17,822 nt of DNA from CAZKYP01 sp964556885 (GTDB lineage: Bacteria; Planctomycetota; Phycisphaerae; Sedimentisphaerales; Anaerobacaceae), in assembly GCA_964556885.1 (NCBI GenBank), contig CAZKYP010000058.1, positions 1 through 17,822 of the forward strand, in the 5' to 3' direction. The translations under genes and the position numbers were made by a program. Of this stretch, positions 16,147 through 17,822 are shown one piece after another (position 1 is the stretch's first letter; each line of letters begins with the position of its first letter). The notes beneath the pieces were generated by a model. That model saw nothing but the letters and a program-made list of their open reading frames with translations, was not told where the DNA came from and ran no database searches.

Positions 16147-16788
16147 CTATGATACAAAGCGTCTGCGCAACCATTCGGCACAACCAAGGCCGATACTACC
16201 TAATAAAACAGCACCAGGAACTGGAACAACATTGTTCGTAGACAGGTATACATTATCGAGAAGCATGCCCACGTTATCACCTCCAAATCCCTCAAAGCTA
16301 ATCGAAGTGTTGACAGTGGAACAAATGGAAAAAGGCATATTCATAGTCATAAAATCAACATCCCATAAAACCGATACGGTCTCATCCAACAAGCTGCCTT
16401 CACCGACCTGCACAATCACCTTATCAATAACATCATCTACTCGTTGGTTGCCAGCGATATCGAAACTGAGAATATAATCGCCCGGTTCCAGAGAAAGTGA
16501 AATAGAAGTGATTTTCCCGGCGTTTTGAGCTGAACCATCCATATCCAGATACAGACCATTACCAGGCTGCAAGTTCCAATATGGACTCCCGACACCGGTA
16601 TAGCCGATAAGGTCAACCGTACCGTCCGATATTGTCCACTTCGAGAAGCCGAAATAATTATTGATCCCAACCCCGCCGTTCTCCAAGTCGAAATTATCGG
16701 AGAAGATAATCACTGGATCTGCTTTACTTGAACCGGTACCAATCAAAAAGATACAGAATACGAAATAAATTGGTGCAAATTTTCTCAT
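16147..16788 (-). CDS. PEP-CTERM-like secreted beta-sandwich protein
   Basis: A 213-residue exported protein with a PEP-CTERM-type tail. The ATG at 16788 is preferred to one 30 bases upstream because a signal peptide starts there (MRKFAP to GSSKA, residue 23) and the purine-rich AAGGGGAGAG lies just before it. Residues 29-183 form a jelly-roll-like domain, with DGTVDLIG (55-62), PGNGLYLDMDGS (75-86), AGKITSISLSLEPGDYILSF (90-109), AGNQR (112-116) and a closing LLDNVYLS (176-183). This layout is common in exosortase-processed proteins. The tail at 187-211 reads VVPVPGAVLLGSIGLGCAEW then LRRRF. As in the gene at 14397-15188, the Glu of PEP is absent and the two tails are closely alike. No terminator is seen downstream. 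Function is unknown, probably surface or matrix. Confidence 0.85.
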   Translation of the reverse strand: MRKFAPIYFVFCIFLIGTGSSKADPVIIFSDNFDLENGGVGINNYFGFSKWTISDGTVDLIGYTGVGSPYWNLQPGNGLYLDMDGSAQNAGKITSISLSLEPGDYILSFDIAGNQRVDDVIDKVIVQVGEGSLLDETVSVLWDVDFMTMNMPFSICSTVNTSISFEGFGGDNVGMLLDNVYLSTNNVVPVPGAVLLGSIGLGCAEWLRRRFVS

Positions 16789-16820
16789 CCCCCAACTCTC
16801 CCCTTCGAAATGAACCATGC

Positions 16821-16838
16821 TTCATCTATATTGATGAA
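16821..16838. promoter_or_regulatory. Second inverted repeat in the leader of the PEP-CTERM-like gene
   Basis: TTCATC and GATGAA flank TATATT. Its centre is 74 bases, close to seven helical turns, from the centre of the palindrome at 16895-16912, and the two share the TGAAT/ATTCA-like arms. It could be a second operator or an RNA hairpin in the leader. Confidence 0.3.
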
Positions 16839-16894
16839 TACAGTGAATCAAGACTATAAAAATGCAAAAATAAATCTAAAGAACTTTACCTTTC

Positions 16895-16912
16895 AATGAA
16901 TATATATTCATT
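16895..16912. promoter_or_regulatory. 18-bp perfect palindrome over the predicted start site
   Basis: AATGAATATATATTCATT is a perfect palindrome. It overlaps the end of the -10 box and the predicted transcription start of the gene at 16147-16788, the classic place for a repressor operator. Confidence 0.45.
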
Positions 16913-16940
16913 TATACTCTATTTTCTATACATTTGTCAA
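16911..16940 (-). promoter_or_regulatory. Near-consensus promoter of the second PEP-CTERM-like gene
   Basis: On the minus strand a perfect TTGACA (16935-16940) is 18 bases from TATAAA (16911-16916). Transcription would start near 16904, leaving a leader of about 115 bases before the ATG at 16788. Confidence 0.6.
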
Positions 16941-17292
16941 GACAAACATCTTAGTTCTCAACCTTTTTGTATTGGGACCTATAACATCACACTTGAATGT
17001 CCCTTAAATAGAACTGAAGGATAAATAAGCAAATAAATACATAGATTTTTTATTGTTATTTATGCGGAATTCAAAATAACAGAATAAACACTTCACAGGC
17101 TTGGAAAATCTTTCAGCTCTCAAATCCAGATGTTCCGGAATCTGGCCGGATGATAGTCCTTCAGCAAGATCAGTATTTTATATGCACAATGTTCATAGAC
17201 CACTTACAGTGTTAGGATCCATCCGGTTTGTTACCCTCTCGACGTGGTCCTGGATACAAATCCCCAGGACACAATCCCGCTCCGCATTCCGC
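16941..17292. other. Interval between the PEP-CTERM-like promoter and the insertion sequence
   Basis: No supported gene. Bases 16941-17100 are AT-rich. Bases about 17100-17292 have a more coding-like composition. On the minus strand a frame of about 27 codons runs out of the insertion-sequence end and stops at 17212-17214. It may be the tail of a gene broken by the insertion. Confidence 0.35.
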
Positions 17293-17822
17293 TGATCTGA
17301 CCCCGAATTATGTACCAGCTACGATTAGAGAGTTATCCACGCTCTCTGCCATGTATTGCTGGAGCTGAGCCGTAGGCGAAGCGGAAGCAATACACGACGC
17401 CGCAAACGCCGCAGGGGTCATATACCCCAGTCCACTATGCGGCCTGTGATTATTATATTCCAGCCGCCAGTTCTCGACAAGAACCTTCGCCTCGGCTACA
17501 CTGTAAAACAATTCACGATCCAAAAGCTCATCACGCAGCCTGCCGTTGAAAGATTCGATATAACCGTTCTCCCACGGACTTCCAGGCTCGATATATAATG
17601 TCTCGACTTGTTTGGTTGCCAGCCATCTCTTTATCGCTTTGGCGATAAACTCCGGACCATTATCACTGCGGATAAATTTCGGTATACCACGAAATACTCC
17701 AGAACAGCAATCACATCCCTTGACCGAATCGACCGGCCAATTTCAATAGCAGGATTTTCTCGCGTAAACTCATCGAGCACCGTGAGGAACTTGAGCTTTC
17801 TGCCATCTTCGGTCCGGTCATC
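17293..17822 (-). mobile_element. IS3-family insertion sequence, transposase 3' end (runs off window)
   Basis: The end of an IS3-family element. The transposase reads leftwards and stops at 17308-17310, followed closely by a TGATCTGACCCCGAATTATG-type end (from about 17293 or 17298) like the terminal repeats of this family. The other end, with orfA and the left repeat, lies outside the window, so the exact boundary cannot be set. Confidence 0.7.
17308..17822 (-). pseudogene. Frameshifted IS3-family transposase (integrase core)
   Basis: The DDE integrase core of an IS3-family OrfB. Read from the window edge on the minus strand it gives DRTEDGRKLKFLTVLDEFTR, then DVIAVLEY. It then changes frame at 17692-17693 and continues RGIPKFIRSDNGPEF, SPWENGYIESFNGRLRDELL and NNHRPHSGLGYMTPAAF to the stop. 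The second catalytic Asp (SDNG) and the Glu (IESF) keep the D(35)E spacing. At the frame change a few residues normally found between the EY and RGIP segments are missing, so a small deletion has broken the gene. The first catalytic Asp would lie at or beyond the window edge. The copy is probably inactive unless the shift is a sequencing error. Confidence 0.8.

Noticed and set aside
17101..17295. Plus-strand open frame of 64 codons beside the insertion sequence
   Set aside because: No ribosome binding site or family pattern. It is more likely a chance frame opposite the possible gene tail.

Overview
The window looks like chromosomal DNA from a Gram-negative, polysaccharide-degrading planctomycete, probably of the class Phycisphaerae. 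This is inferred from the gene families, not from a marker gene. The signs are large secreted LamG/Fn3-like proteins with a shared C-terminal domain, PEP-CTERM-like sorting tails, a Tat-type SGNH esterase, two secreted or lipoprotein glycosidases, and strong AAGGAG ribosome binding sites on most genes. No tRNA, rRNA or CRISPR array was seen.

Left part (1-5663): a LamG/Fn3-like protein that has lost its 5' end (101-1336, +) ends at a good rho-independent terminator. It converges with a Tat-exported SGNH/GDSL esterase (1428-2237, -). That esterase is divergent from a secreted (alpha/alpha)6-barrel glycosidase-like protein (2399-4537, +). The glycosidase gene converges, 7 bases apart, with a divergent Rho-like termination factor (4545-5663, -). 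A candidate rho promoter has a perfect 16-bp palindrome in its spacer.

Middle part (5664-12431): after about 630 bp of non-coding DNA comes a 1150-residue secreted LamG/Fn3-like protein (6295-9747, +). It has the same C-terminal module and a related terminator to the truncated copy at the left edge, so the two are paralogues. A small PilZ-domain protein (9918-10298, +) follows, converging with a GH31 alpha-xylosidase/alpha-glucosidase-like lipoprotein (10332-12431, -).

Right part (12432-17822): housekeeping gpsA (12655-13692, +), apparently leaderless, converges with a ferritin-like protein gene (13732-14154, -). Two minus-strand PEP-CTERM-like secreted proteins follow (14397-15188 and 16147-16788), separated by a long AT-rich gap. 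The second has a near-consensus promoter with an 18-bp palindrome over the predicted start site. The window ends inside a frameshifted IS3-family transposase.

The esterase, the two glycosidases and the LamG/Fn3-like proteins would fit together as an export and surface system for taking apart a decorated polysaccharide. The PilZ protein suggests cyclic-di-GMP input and the PEP-CTERM-like proteins suggest surface or matrix display. These links are inferences from proximity: most genes are single transcription units facing different ways, not one operon. No clearly new multi-gene system is evident. The most unusual items are the divergent Rho with its palindromic promoter, the paralogous LamG pair, and the operator-like palindromes before the last PEP-CTERM-like gene.
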